Positions 52,763 through 62,407 of a stretch of DNA of 64,000 bases are shown here, piece by piece. The position numbers and the translations under genes were made by a program. The notes under the pieces are model-generated. The model searched no databases. It had not been told where the DNA came from and saw only the letters and a program-made list of their open reading frames with translations. Source of the stretch: Pedobacter ginsengisoli (GTDB lineage: Bacteria; Bacteroidota; Bacteroidia; Sphingobacteriales; Sphingobacteriaceae); assembly GCF_002736205.1 (NCBI RefSeq), contig NZ_CP024091.1, forward strand, positions 5,309,361 through 5,373,360. The letters are read 5' to 3'. Position 1 is the stretch's first letter; every line of letters starts with the position of its first letter.

Positions 52763-53713
52763 TTAGGATTTAAATATATTAACGCCAATAATTCCATTTA
52801 GTATAAGTCGTGAGTTAACCGGTAGTTCTGACCATTTGGGGCCTGTTATGTCACTTCTTTCAATCAGATTTTCGTTTAAAATAGTTTTTTCACCAAAAGA
52901 AGCTACGTAGAATTTATCTTCAGCTCTGTTATACCTTATTTTAAGATGAGGGGTGTTTACCCACTCTGATGGGATTCTGAAAATGTGATTATCCTCTCGG
53001 GTCTCCTCATTTCCTGAAACCACAATATCGTCAGCCTTCATCAGGTATTCTAATTTTTGTCCGGAGTAAGCTTTATCCGGAATGGTAGTTTCAAAGCGTG
53101 CCAGCACAACTCTTTGACTATCACTTATGGCCTTTTCCTCTGGCTTCTGTATATCAACATAGGGGATCTCATAATAACCTTCACTGTAAAAGATAAAGTC
53201 TTTTAAAATATCATTATTGATGTCAAATGTTTGAGCCAATCCGGTTTGTCGTGGTATAAAAGTTACCCTCAGGTTTTCTTCTTTTTGAGTGCTGTCTGGT
53301 AGTAGTTTTCCTATAAAACTAATGTCTCCTGGTTTATAATCTGGGTGAGATACAAATCTGAATACCCATTTATTACTTGAGGGTTCAACTTTTTTGCCAT
53401 CTGCAACCTGTTTGTTTAATATTTCGTAAAAGTTGTCGACCGACTCCTGGGAGATTAAACCTAGAATACCTTTTTTGTTATCTATAAATTCACGATAATC
53501 GTCGGGATTGAGGCATATAATAAACTCATGATAGAAAACAACACGTTCTGCAAATGACAGTTCTGATATTGATTTCCGAAATTCCTCAATAATATATTTA
53601 TAAACCTGGTTAGGTGTAAGCGGTTTCGACTTTCCTGATGATGTAGTTCCATTATTGGTTAAGAACCAATCCTGAATGCCCATTCGTTGCCAGATAGAAG
53701 GTTTTGTACTCAT
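52763..53713 (-). CDS. FHA-domain-like protein, first gene of the phospho-signalling operon
   Basis: 316 residues, soluble. The N-terminal part is helical (IIEEFRKSISELSFAERVVFYHEFI), followed by a beta-rich middle. The C-terminal 80 residues (FRIPSEWVNTPHLKIRYNRAED, KTILNENLI, SRLILNGIIGVNIF) have the outline of an FHA domain, with SEWVNTPHL where SRxHxxI is normally found. The phosphothreonine-binding Arg is therefore not obvious and the domain may be degenerate. It starts the leftward gene group, 94 bases upstream of the PP2C gene. I am confident of its membership in the operon, less so of phosphopeptide binding. Confidence 0.7.
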   Translation of the reverse strand: MSTKPSIWQRMGIQDWFLTNNGTTSSGKSKPLTPNQVYKYIIEEFRKSISELSFAERVVFYHEFIICLNPDDYREFIDNKKGILGLISQESVDNFYEILNKQVADGKKVEPSSNKWVFRFVSHPDYKPGDISFIGKLLPDSTQKEENLRVTFIPRQTGLAQTFDINNDILKDFIFYSEGYYEIPYVDIQKPEEKAISDSQRVVLARFETTIPDKAYSGQKLEYLMKADDIVVSGNEETREDNHIFRIPSEWVNTPHLKIRYNRAEDKFYVASFGEKTILNENLIERSDITGPKWSELPVNSRLILNGIIGVNIFKS

Positions 53714-53846
53714 TTATAATGCTGTAATAATTATTAGATCGAAAGATAAGGAAAAAAATGGCCTCTCATAGATTTAACAATTAAAGGGTATGCTTGTTTG
53801 TAGCGTTTTTTATGTGATTTACGTTTAGTAATGAAAAGGACTAACT

Positions 53847-54269
53847 ATGTTTAAGAAAATAGGTATGCTTGTTTGCGGAGTATGTATAATACTGTTGGCA
53901 GCGTGTGATAAAACAGATAACTCAAACTGTGAGGATAAAATTTGTGATGAGAGCTTTGCTACTTTGGTAGTAAAGTTTGTTGATAAAAATGGAGCAGGAG
54001 TAGCTGTTGATAATTATAGTGCTGTAAATCAGCGGACAGGTGATACCTTAAGTGTTGCAACAAGTGATGTCAATTTTGAAACAGGTATTTATATTGTGGT
54101 TAATGACTTGCACATCAAGAAGCTTTCAGAAAGCGGAGATAATATTAAAGTTAGTGGTACATATACCAGGGAGGGTCAAACAAAGTCGGCAATAATAAAA
54201 GTAAAAGGAGGAAATTGTGCCTGCCATATCTCAAAGATTGATGGCCCTGAACAAATTAAATTTGATTAA
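53847..54269 (+). CDS. Small lipoprotein of unknown function
   Basis: 140 residues. The start MFKKIGMLVCGVCIILLAACDK is a lipoprotein signal (Cys about 20). The mature part has Cys pairs at both ends (NCEDKICDE near the N-terminus, GNCACHIS near the C-terminus) around a beta-rich region with FVDKNGAGVAVDNYSAVNQ, so it may be a disulfide-stabilised beta-sandwich. I do not recognise a family. It is divergent from the FHA gene and convergent with the Pal-like gene. Confidence 0.75.
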   Translation: MFKKIGMLVCGVCIILLAACDKTDNSNCEDKICDESFATLVVKFVDKNGAGVAVDNYSAVNQRTGDTLSVATSDVNFETGIYIVVNDLHIKKLSESGDNIKVSGTYTREGQTKSAIIKVKGGNCACHISKIDGPEQIKFD

Positions 54270-54307
54270 TTTGCTGTAAGCAACATATTTCCTCCTTTTA
54301 GCAGATC

Positions 54308-54838
54308 TTAGTTGTCTGCTTTAATTTCTACACGTCTGTTCAGGATTCTTCCTGCTTCTGTTGCATTTGAAGTTACAGGCTGACTTTCACCAAAACCTTT
54401 AACGGTAAAACTAGATGCATTTAAACCTGCATTAACAAGGTAAGATTTTACTGCATTTGCTCTGTCAACAGATAATGACATATTTCTTGCCGGAGTTCCT
54501 TCTGCTGAAGAGTGACCGTTTAAGATAAATTTAGCATTAGGATCCTTTTTAATCTCAGCAACTGCTTTGTCTAAAATTGGGAAAGAAGCCGTTTTTAGTA
54601 CATCAGAGTTAAATTCAAACTGAATGTTTTTGAAGTTAAAATCTGGTTCAGGTGCTGGAGCAGGTTTTTCTGGCTCTGGTGCTGGCGCTGGAGCAGGTTT
54701 TGTTTCTTCAACTGGAGCAGGCTTTTCTACCGGAACAGGATTTGGTTTCGCTACTACTTTCTTTGTTTTACACGAATACATCGAGATTGATAAAAATCCG
54801 ATAACTGTCAGGAGCGAAATTGTTTTTGTAATTTTCAT
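54308..54838 (-). CDS. OmpA/Pal-like peptidoglycan-binding lipoprotein
   Basis: 176 residues. Lipoprotein signal ending SMYSCKTKK, then a Pro/Ala/Glu-rich linker (about 30-65, repeats of PAPAPEPEKP). The OmpA_C domain (about 68-175) includes FEFNSDVLKTASFPIL, FILNGHSSAEGTPARNMSLS and RANAVKSYLVNAG, and ends ILNRRVEIKAD. The conserved Asp/Arg of the peptidoglycan (diaminopimelate) site are in LSVDRANAVKSYL and LNRRVEI. It would tie the outer membrane to the cell wall across a flexible linker. Convergent with the preceding lipoprotein gene. Confidence 0.92.
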   Translation of the reverse strand: MKITKTISLLTVIGFLSISMYSCKTKKVVAKPNPVPVEKPAPVEETKPAPAPAPEPEKPAPAPEPDFNFKNIQFEFNSDVLKTASFPILDKAVAEIKKDPNAKFILNGHSSAEGTPARNMSLSVDRANAVKSYLVNAGLNASSFTVKGFGESQPVTSNATEAGRILNRRVEIKADN

Positions 54839-54979
54839 TTGAGTTTTATAAAATTTAGTTCATTTGTTATGTGCACAAAAGGTATTAATTATATCTTAAA
54901 ATGCAAATATAATAACACACTAATAACGCGACTTATATTAAGAACGTGTGTTTTGTTGAATTTATTTAACAAATGAAGT

Positions 54980-55012
54980 GCCTTGCTTAATTAATTCCAG
55001 GTTAAGCAAGGC
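54980..55012. other. Perfect 11-bp hairpin in the divergent region
   Basis: GCCTTGCTTAA (54980-54990) pairs with TTAAGCAAGGC (55002-55012) around an 11-base loop. No T-tract follows. It could be an operator, an old terminator or an RNA element. Confidence 0.45.
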
Positions 55013-55168
55013 TCAATAAACGAACATTTTCTGCCTTTATTACTGCGTTTAAGCTAGGTGTTAATGAACTGTTAAATTATTGCTTCAAATGCATGCGTTT
55101 TGAGCCTTTTTGTGCTTGTTCTTTTTGTTCACTTTCGTTTCTTAAGAGGTATTGAGTCTTTATAGTTG

Positions 55169-55176
55169 TAGTTTTG
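55169..55176 (+). promoter_or_regulatory. Possible -7 box for the PKS operon
   Basis: TAGTTTTG fits TAnnTTTG. No clear -33 element, and the distance to the ATG (55385) is long, so confidence is low. Confidence 0.35.
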
Positions 55177-55384
55177 GGTATACAAGAGCGTAGGATTATT
55201 GCTTTTAATTGTGTTTTTTAAAATGTTGTTGAAATATTTGGCTGAAAACACATGATTTTCTTGATATAGAGCTACTTTGAATAAAATCATGGTGCTTTTC
55301 TGTATAAAAATCCTGCTTCTGTAGAATATGTTAAATGATATTCGAAGAATACTCGAAGTTGAACCCTAATCATCCCTCAACAAC

Positions 55385-58300
55385 ATGAAAACTCCTATTA
55401 TTATTGGAATAACTCCATTTGAACGGCCAGATATAAATCTTGCCGAAGCGGTGTCAAATGCGAAGGCATTTCCTGTACTTCATCTCGGAAGAGATAAAGA
55501 TGTAGCTGCTGATGCGTTAGAGCAGTTGTCAAAAAAATGTTCGAAAGGATTCGGCGTGTGCCTGATTTCGGACAATCTTAAAGATGTTATTCTCCCTGAA
55601 CAGGTGACAATGGTTATCCTGCCTTATGGAATACAAATCGCCAGAAAAAAACAGACTAAGCTGTTTTATCAGGTTTGCAATGTTGAAGATGCTAAAAAAG
55701 CCCAGGCTGAAGGGGCTGATGGCATCATTGTAAAAGGTAATGAAGGTGCCGGTAAGGTGGCCTATGAATCATCGTATATACTTTTCCAGCGCATTGTTAA
55801 AGAGGTTAAAAATATAGATATATATGTGCAAGGTGGTGTTGGTATACACACTGCTGCTGCTTTAGTTGCTTTGGGTGCAATAGGAATTGTATTGGACAGT
55901 CAGCTGGCGTTGTTTCCTGAGTGCAGCATGCCATCTGCCATAAAACAGATCTGTGAAAAATTAAGCGGGAACGAAACAAAACTTATCGGGAACTTCCGTG
56001 TATTAGTGCGGCCGAATTCGCCGGTTCTTCCAGAAAATGCTACAGAGGAGGATCTTGAACCTTACATTAATGGTTTTGATCTGGAGAAATCATTTCTTCC
56101 TATGGGGCAGGATATTTCTATATCAGGAGATCTTGTAAGCCGATATAAAAAAATAGATAAATTGGTGTTTGGTATTCATGAAGCTGTCTATGGGCACCTT
56201 AATCAGGCCAAGTCAATCAATGTGATCAGCACTGATAATCCTCTGGCAAATGATTTAAATATTACTTATCCAATAGCTCAGGGTCCTATGACCAGGGTCA
56301 GTGATGTTGCCCCCTTTGCCAATGCAGTAGCCGATGCAGGGGCGTTGCCCTTTATTGCTTTATCCCTGTTAAAAGGTGACCGTGCGAAGGAACTGATCAG
56401 TGAAACTAAAAGACTTGCAGGAAATAAAACCTGGGGTGTGGGTATATTGGGCTTTGCCCCTCAGGAGCTTCGTGATGAACAGCTGGAATACATAAAACAG
56501 GAAATGCCGCCTGTTGTATTAATTGCAGGAGGGAGGCCATCGCAGGCTAGACCACTTGAAAAACTAGGTGTAAAAACCTTTCTTCATGTGCCATCAGTAT
56601 CGCTTCTTGATATGTTTTTAAAGGAAGGTGCACGACGCTTTGTTTTTGAAGGAAGAGAGTGCGGAGGACATGTTGGCCCCTTGTCCAGTATGGTGCTTTG
56701 GGAAAAGCAGATAGAGCGGTTATTGAAAGAAGATCAACCAGAACAAATCAGTGTTTTTTTTGCCGGTGGAATCCATGATGCTTTATCAACTGCATTTATT
56801 GCCGTAATGGCAGCTCCATTAGCAGCGAAAGGTGTAAAAGTAGGAGTGTTGATGGGAACATCATATCTATACACCAAAGAGGCTGTAATTACAGGTGCTA
56901 TTCAGGAAAAATTTCAGGAACAGGCCATCAGTTCTAACGATACTGTCTTGTTAGAAACTGCACCTGGCCATGAAACAAGATGTTTAAATTCTCCATTTGC
57001 AATATTTTTCAATGAAGAAAAAGAAAAGCTTCAGAAAGAAGGGATAGATAAAAAGGAAATCTGGGCAAAACTGGAAAGCTTAAATGTTGGTCGTCTTCGT
57101 ATCGCTGCAAAAGGAATTGAACGCAAGGGTGATAAGCTGGTAACTATAGATGAAAAGGATCAGCTGCATCTGGGTATGTATATGATAGGGCAAATAGCGG
57201 CAATGCGTAGTGAGGTTGTTTCTATTTTAGATTTACATAAAGAGGTTGCAGTAGGTAACTATAAATATATTGAAAATGCAACGTTGTCAGTAGTTCCTGA
57301 AGCTAAAGAAAAATCACTAAATGTAGCTATTGTTGGAATGGCCTGTATTTTTCCGGGAGCAAAAAATATTGAAGAGTATTGGCGCAATATCATTCTTGGG
57401 AATGATTCGGTAACAGAAGTTCCCGATGAACGCTGGAACAAAGCACTCTATTATAATCCTGAGTCAACTGATAACGATATGTCTCATTCTAAATGGGGAG
57501 GCTTTATTCCTAAAATTGATTTTGATCCGCTGGAATATGGCATTCCGCCACAATCCTTAGCTGCAATTGAGCCTACCCAGTTGCTGAGCTTAATGGTTGC
57601 GAAGCAGGCTATGGAAAATGCCGGTTACCGGGATGGTAGTTTTAATGCAGAGAATGTATCTGTAATTATAGGAGCCGAAGGAGGGAACGATCTTGCAAAT
57701 AGTTATAGTTTCAGAGGCTTTTTTAAGCAGGTATTTGGTGAAATGCCTGCAGAACTGGATGAGTTGTTGCCAAATACAACTGAAGATTCCTTTCCGGGAA
57801 TTTTAGCCAATGTAATTTCAGGCCGTATTACCAACAGGTTAAATCTTGGGGGGCGTAATTATACTGTAGATGCTGCATGTGCTTCATCATTAGCAGCTAT
57901 TGATTTGGCTTGTCAGGAATTATTCCTGGAGAAGTCAGACATGGTGCTTGCGGGCGGTGCCGATCTACACAATGGTATTAATGATTACCTGATGTTCTCC
58001 AGCACTCATGCCTTATCCCGTAAAGGACGGTGTGCAACGTTTGATGCAGAGGCTGATGGTATTGCCCTTGGTGAAGGTATAGCGATGGTAGTATTGAAAA
58101 GACATGAAGATGCTTTGAGAGATGGCGATAGGGTCTATGCTGTAATTCAGGGTATTGGTGGTTCAAGTGACGGAAAGAGTCTTGGTTTAACTGCACCACG
58201 CAAATCAGGTCAGGTGAGGGCGCTGGAGCGTGCGTATGGTCAGGCGGGTATCTCACCGTCAGTACTCGGACTTGTAGAAGCTCACGGAACAGGTACGGTA

Positions 58301-61300
58301 GTGGGCGATAAAACCGAGCTTAGTGCTTTAACTGATATGTTAAATGAATCAGGGGCAAGGGTTGGTCAAACTCATCTTGGCTCGGTAAAAACTCAGATAG
58401 GTCATACTAAATGCGCGGCTGGCTTGGCAGGCCTGATAAAAGCCGCTTTATCTGTGTATCATGGCGTAAAACCACCAACCATTAACTTAGCAAAACCTAA
58501 TAGTTATTATAATAGCAGCACTAGTCCTTTTGCTTTTCATACTGAAGCGGGTTTGTGGATGGATGATAAACGTTATGCTGGGGTAAGCGCTTTTGGCTTT
58601 GGGGGTACTAACTTTCATGCAGTTATTGAAAGCGATCATAAAATATCTGATCAAGTATCTGCATTAACTTCGATGCCTTCTGAACTGTTTGTTTTTAGAG
58701 GTGATACTTACGGTGAAGCCAAAAAGCAATTGAGCAATGTAAAAGCTTTATTGGATGAAAATGATAATATAGATTTAAAGGATATCGCCTTTAGTCTGGC
58801 ATTGGGAAATACTAAACAGATACAATTAAGTATTGTAGCCGACAGAGTGGAGGACCTGATCATGAAGATTGATCTGGCTTTGTCGGGTGTGGAGAGTAAG
58901 GATACCTATATTACTAAACAGAGATCAGGTAAGGTAGCATTTATGTTCCCTGGCCAAGGTAGTCAGCGTATCAATATGGCAAGAGATCTTTTTGTAATAT
59001 TTCCTGCCATGCGTAAACTGTTAAAGAACAGAAGTAAATATGAACAGGTACTTTTTCCAAATGCTGTGTTTGATGAGAGCTCTTTAAAAGCCCAGAAGGA
59101 AAGAATAAAGGATACCCGCATGGCGCAACCGCTGTTGGGGATTGTGGATCTGGCAATTGCCAATTTCCTTAAAGATTTAGGTATTGAACCTGATATGGTT
59201 GCAGGGCACAGCTATGGCGAGTTACCTGCTTTGTGCTTTGCCGGTGCCTTTGATGATGATCAGCTGGTGTTTTTAAGTGAACAAAGGGCTAGGGCAATTC
59301 TTGACGCCGTAGAAGATGGGGATACAGGAGCCATGATTGCAGTGACCAGCAAGGAAGACGAAATATTTAAGGTGATTGATGGAATGAAGGATGTTTATGC
59401 CGTAAACTATAATTCGCCAACTCAACTGGTAATTGCAGGTACAACTCCTGCAATTAAGATGCTTGCTGAAGTACTTAAGACTGCTAAAATTTCTTTCAGA
59501 CCATTGGAAGTAGCCTGTGCTTTCCACAGCCCGTTAGTTGCTAAGTCAAAAGCCCTTTATAAAGGTGTACTTAACGATGTTGGATTTACGGATCTCCGCT
59601 TGCCGGTTTGGTCGAATACTACTGCCGGGTTATATCCGGCAGAGGCAGAAGCAGTAAAAGAAAGACTTACAGAGCACCTGGTGCAGCCTGTGAAATTTGT
59701 TGAGCAGATAAAAGAAATGTACAAGGATGGTGCAAGGATCTTTATTGAGGTCGGGCCAGGGAAAGTGTTAACTGCTCTTGCAAAAGCATGTTTGGGTAAA
59801 GACGAGCTTTTGCTTTATGCAGAGGATAACAGCCATAATAAGATCACACACCTGCTTTGTACAATTGCTACTTACATAGCTACGGGGCGTAATGTTAAAT
59901 TGGAAAAGCTGTTTGAAGGGCGTAATGGAAAGCTTTTAAACCTGGATGAACCCGGTCAGTACAAAAAGAGTAAAACAGTTTGGTATGTAAATGGACAGCA
60001 TGCCATCCCATCAGTAGGAAAACTACCTGTTAATGGGGCTTTGCCAATTACACAGCCTATTAAACTAAAAGGAACAGAAGTGAAAACAGAATATATAAAC
60101 ACGCCCTCAAATGGTGCGGAACAAATGATGCAGGAATACCTGAACAGCATGAAAATGATGATTCAGGCACAACGGGATGTAATGCTGACATTTTTAGCAC
60201 AGCAATCGCCAAATATGCAATTGCCTCAGCAAATGTATGTTCCGGCACCGATTGTGTCTCAATCTGCTCCATTACAGGTTACAACTGTACAGCCAACTGC
60301 TGGGATTCAGCCATTAGCGGTTACAGCAGCAAAACCTGCGGCAATAAAAGTTGATGTCAAAGCAGTTTTAATGAATATAGTAAGCGATAAAACCGGTTAC
60401 CCGCAGGAAATGCTTGGAATGGAAATGGATCTGGAGGCTGATTTAAGTATTGATTCGATTAAGCGCATGGAAATTATTGGTTCCTTACGTAATGAACTGG
60501 GCGGCTTTAGTAATGCAGATAAAAATGAAGATGCCTATATGGAGCAGCTTGCGGGTATTAAAACATTAAATGGTTTAGTGAACTGGATCAATGAAAATAC
60601 AGCCTCAGCTGTTCCCGTAGTAGAAGAATTGAGCAGTGTAAAGTTTACCCTCGCTGATATTAAATCTGCAATTCTATCAGTTGTAAGCGATAAGACCGGT
60701 TATCCACAGGATATGCTTGGGATGGATCTTGATCTGGAAGCCGATCTAAGTATTGATTCAATTAAACGTATGGAAATTATTGGCGAATTGAAGGTAAAGA
60801 TCGGTTTTGCCAAAGGAGAAGAAAGTGATGATGATCTAATGGAGAAACTGGCCGCCATAAAGACACTTAATGGTCTGGTAAATTGGATTTCGGAAATAGA
60901 ATCTGAAAGTATTGAGACAGTTGCCGAAGCTAAAAAGATTATTGAGGAGAGTGCCATAAATGACAATTATAATGAGTCTTTGTCGCGACTTAGGTTTGAA
61001 CTTACTCCTTCCGAGCTTTTAAATAAGGATACTTCATCGTTAAAGGGAATTCGTTTTGCGGTAACCGATGATGCCGGAACACAGGCAGCAGCTATTAAGG
61101 AACTATTTGAAGAGCATGGGGCAATTGTAGATATTGTTTCTGTTACAGACAGTCTGAAAGGTTATAAAGGGTTGATCATGCTAAACATGTTCAGTACGCC
61201 GGACAAGGCTACTATTATTGATAATATTGCAAGGATAAAAGAACTTGATTTTGGAGAAATGAAATGGGTTTATCTCATTTCAGATACCAAAGGTTATATG

Positions 61301-62395
61301 GATAATGAGGCAGATACTGCTATGTTAAGGCACTTTCAGGGATATTCTGGTTTATTTAAAAGTTTAGATAAGGAATATGAAAACACCAAATGCAGGGTTG
61401 TAAGTTTAACTACAAAATCCTCTGTATCAGAAATTGCCATAATTGCCTTAAATGAGATCCTTAATCCTGATGAACCTTCGGAGGTGATCTATAATGGTGT
61501 TAACAGACAAACACTGGAACTTGTTCCTTCGCAGCTGGTAACAGGACTGGCAGATTCTCATATCCAACTGGGTAAAGATGCGGTAGTGCTGGTTCTTGGC
61601 GGTGCGCAGGGTATTACTGCAAAGCTGATGACTCATTTTGCTAAGGATTACCCTTGCAGATACATTTTAGTCGGTCGATCGCCTGATCCCAGATCCAATG
61701 GATTAGACCATTTCACTTCTATGAAAACCAAAGAAGAGATCAGGGCTTATTTAATCAAAGAAGGGAATATTAAAAAACCGGCAGAAATAGAACAGGAAAC
61801 CAATAAGATCTATAAGAACAATCAGATTTTGGAAAATATCAGTTCGCTCGAATCTGGAGGCTCTATAGTATCGTACTCAGCTCTTGACTTACGAGATGAA
61901 GAAGGGTTAAGCAAATTTATTAGTGATGTCTATGAAGAATACGGAAGGATTGACGGTGTAGTTCATGGAGCAGGTTTACTGGAGGATAAATTGTTTCAGG
62001 GTAAAACAGTAGAGTCCTTTAAACGGGTTTTTGAAACTAAGGTAACTCCTTTACGTGTGCTTGCAGAACAACTAAGGCCTGAAACTCAGTTCGTCATCTT
62101 TTTCTCAAGCATAGCTTCGGTTTACGGCAACCGGGGACAAACAGATTATGCAGCGGCAAACAGCGTGATGGACAAGTATGCATGGGCATTAAATGCAAAG
62201 ATAAAAGGTAAGGTGATGGCTATAAACTGGGGGCCCTGGAAAGGTGCCGGAATGGTTTCATCTACTCTTGAAAAAGAATATGAACGCAGGGGGATTTCTA
62301 TGATACCCTTACAGGATGGTATGGAAACATTTGTAAATGAAGTTAAGTACGGAAATGAGAGTCAGGTACTCATCATGGCGGGAAGTAACTGGTAG
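55385..62395 (+). CDS. PUFA-synthase-like type I PKS: ER(PfaD-like)-KS-AT-ACP-ACP-KR
   Basis: 2336 residues. The first 620 are a nitronate-monooxygenase/PfaD-like enoyl reductase region: a divergent barrel half (1-230), then YPIAQGPMTRVSDVAPFANAV, EGRECGGHVGPLSS and FFAGGIHDALSTAFIAVMAA. KS (about 648-1085) has Cys832 in DAACASS, His967 in EAHGTGT and His1007 in IGHTKCA. AT (about 1185-1480) has Ser1276 in GHSYGE. Two ACPs carry DSIKRMEI with Ser1691 and Ser1792. KR (about 2060-2330) shows VLVLGGAQGITA and Tyr2255 in QTDYAAANS. DSIKRMEI is the ACP signature of PUFA/secondary-lipid synthases. There is no DH in this chain. It likely makes a long-chain or polyunsaturated lipid iteratively, with the next gene's protein. 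Confidence 0.9.
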   Translation: MKTPIIIGITPFERPDINLAEAVSNAKAFPVLHLGRDKDVAADALEQLSKKCSKGFGVCLISDNLKDVILPEQVTMVILPYGIQIARKKQTKLFYQVCNVEDAKKAQAEGADGIIVKGNEGAGKVAYESSYILFQRIVKEVKNIDIYVQGGVGIHTAAALVALGAIGIVLDSQLALFPECSMPSAIKQICEKLSGNETKLIGNFRVLVRPNSPVLPENATEEDLEPYINGFDLEKSFLPMGQDISISGDLVSRYKKIDKLVFGIHEAVYGHLNQAKSINVISTDNPLANDLNITYPIAQGPMTRVSDVAPFANAVADAGALPFIALSLLKGDRAKELISETKRLAGNKTWGVGILGFAPQELRDEQLEYIKQEMPPVVLIAGGRPSQARPLEKLGVKTFLHVPSVSLLDMFLKEGARRFVFEGRECGGHVGPLSSMVLWEKQIERLLKEDQPEQISVFFAGGIHDALSTAFIAVMAAPLAAKGVKVGVLMGTSYLYTKEAVITGAIQEKFQEQAISSNDTVLLETAPGHETRCLNSPFAIFFNEEKEKLQKEGIDKKEIWAKLESLNVGRLRIAAKGIERKGDKLVTIDEKDQLHLGMYMIGQIAAMRSEVVSILDLHKEVAVGNYKYIENATLSVVPEAKEKSLNVAIVGMACIFPGAKNIEEYWRNIILGNDSVTEVPDERWNKALYYNPESTDNDMSHSKWGGFIPKIDFDPLEYGIPPQSLAAIEPTQLLSLMVAKQAMENAGYRDGSFNAENVSVIIGAEGGNDLANSYSFRGFFKQVFGEMPAELDELLPNTTEDSFPGILANVISGRITNRLNLGGRNYTVDAACASSLAAIDLACQELFLEKSDMVLAGGADLHNGINDYLMFSSTHALSRKGRCATFDAEADGIALGEGIAMVVLKRHEDALRDGDRVYAVIQGIGGSSDGKSLGLTAPRKSGQVRALERAYGQAGISPSVLGLVEAHGTGTVVGDKTELSALTDMLNESGARVGQTHLGSVKTQIGHTKCAAGLAGLIKAALSVYHGVKPPTINLAKPNSYYNSSTSPFAFHTEAGLWMDDKRYAGVSAFGFGGTNFHAVIESDHKISDQVSALTSMPSELFVFRGDTYGEAKKQLSNVKALLDENDNIDLKDIAFSLALGNTKQIQLSIVADRVEDLIMKIDLALSGVESKDTYITKQRSGKVAFMFPGQGSQRINMARDLFVIFPAMRKLLKNRSKYEQVLFPNAVFDESSLKAQKERIKDTRMAQPLLGIVDLAIANFLKDLGIEPDMVAGHSYGELPALCFAGAFDDDQLVFLSEQRARAILDAVEDGDTGAMIAVTSKEDEIFKVIDGMKDVYAVNYNSPTQLVIAGTTPAIKMLAEVLKTAKISFRPLEVACAFHSPLVAKSKALYKGVLNDVGFTDLRLPVWSNTTAGLYPAEAEAVKERLTEHLVQPVKFVEQIKEMYKDGARIFIEVGPGKVLTALAKACLGKDELLLYAEDNSHNKITHLLCTIATYIATGRNVKLEKLFEGRNGKLLNLDEPGQYKKSKTVWYVNGQHAIPSVGKLPVNGALPITQPIKLKGTEVKTEYINTPSNGAEQMMQEYLNSMKMMIQAQRDVMLTFLAQQSPNMQLPQQMYVPAPIVSQSAPLQVTTVQPTAGIQPLAVTAAKPAAIKVDVKAVLMNIVSDKTGYPQEMLGMEMDLEADLSIDSIKRMEIIGSLRNELGGFSNADKNEDAYMEQLAGIKTLNGLVNWINENTASAVPVVEELSSVKFTLADIKSAILSVVSDKTGYPQDMLGMDLDLEADLSIDSIKRMEIIGELKVKIGFAKGEESDDDLMEKLAAIKTLNGLVNWISEIESESIETVAEAKKIIEESAINDNYNESLSRLRFELTPSELLNKDTSSLKGIRFAVTDDAGTQAAAIKELFEEHGAIVDIVSVTDSLKGYKGLIMLNMFSTPDKATIIDNIARIKELDFGEMKWVYLISDTKGYMDNEADTAMLRHFQGYSGLFKSLDKEYENTKCRVVSLTTKSSVSEIAIIALNEILNPDEPSEVIYNGVNRQTLELVPSQLVTGLADSHIQLGKDAVVLVLGGAQGITAKLMTHFAKDYPCRYILVGRSPDPRSNGLDHFTSMKTKEEIRAYLIKEGNIKKPAEIEQETNKIYKNNQILENISSLESGGSIVSYSALDLRDEEGLSKFISDVYEEYGRIDGVVHGAGLLEDKLFQGKTVESFKRVFETKVTPLRVLAEQLRPETQFVIFFSSIASVYGNRGQTDYAAANSVMDKYAWALNAKIKGKVMAINWGPWKGAGMVSSTLEKEYERRGISMIPLQDGMETFVNEVKYGNESQVLIMAGSNW

Positions 62396-62407
62396 CCATA
62401 CATCATT

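Larger units (their letters stand above)
54839..55384. other. Divergent intergenic region upstream of the lipid/polyketide synthase
   Basis: 546 AT-rich bases with no plausible gene and no tRNA. It holds one perfect hairpin (54980-55012), a -7 box (TAGTTTTG at 55169-55176) about 209 bases before the synthase ATG, and a short repeated word CGAAG (at 55343 and 55354). The long leader after the promoter box leaves room for regulation that I cannot define. Confidence 0.55.

Noticed and set aside
54624..54842. Gly/Ala-rich plus-strand frame opposite the Pal-like gene
   Set aside because: It is the complement of the Pro/Ala/Glu linker repeats; low complexity with no start context.
60360..60900. 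Near-identical segments in the synthase as a recent DNA duplication or assembly error
   Set aside because: They are the two ACP domains; tandem, similar carrier domains are normal in PUFA-type synthases, and the bases differ throughout.
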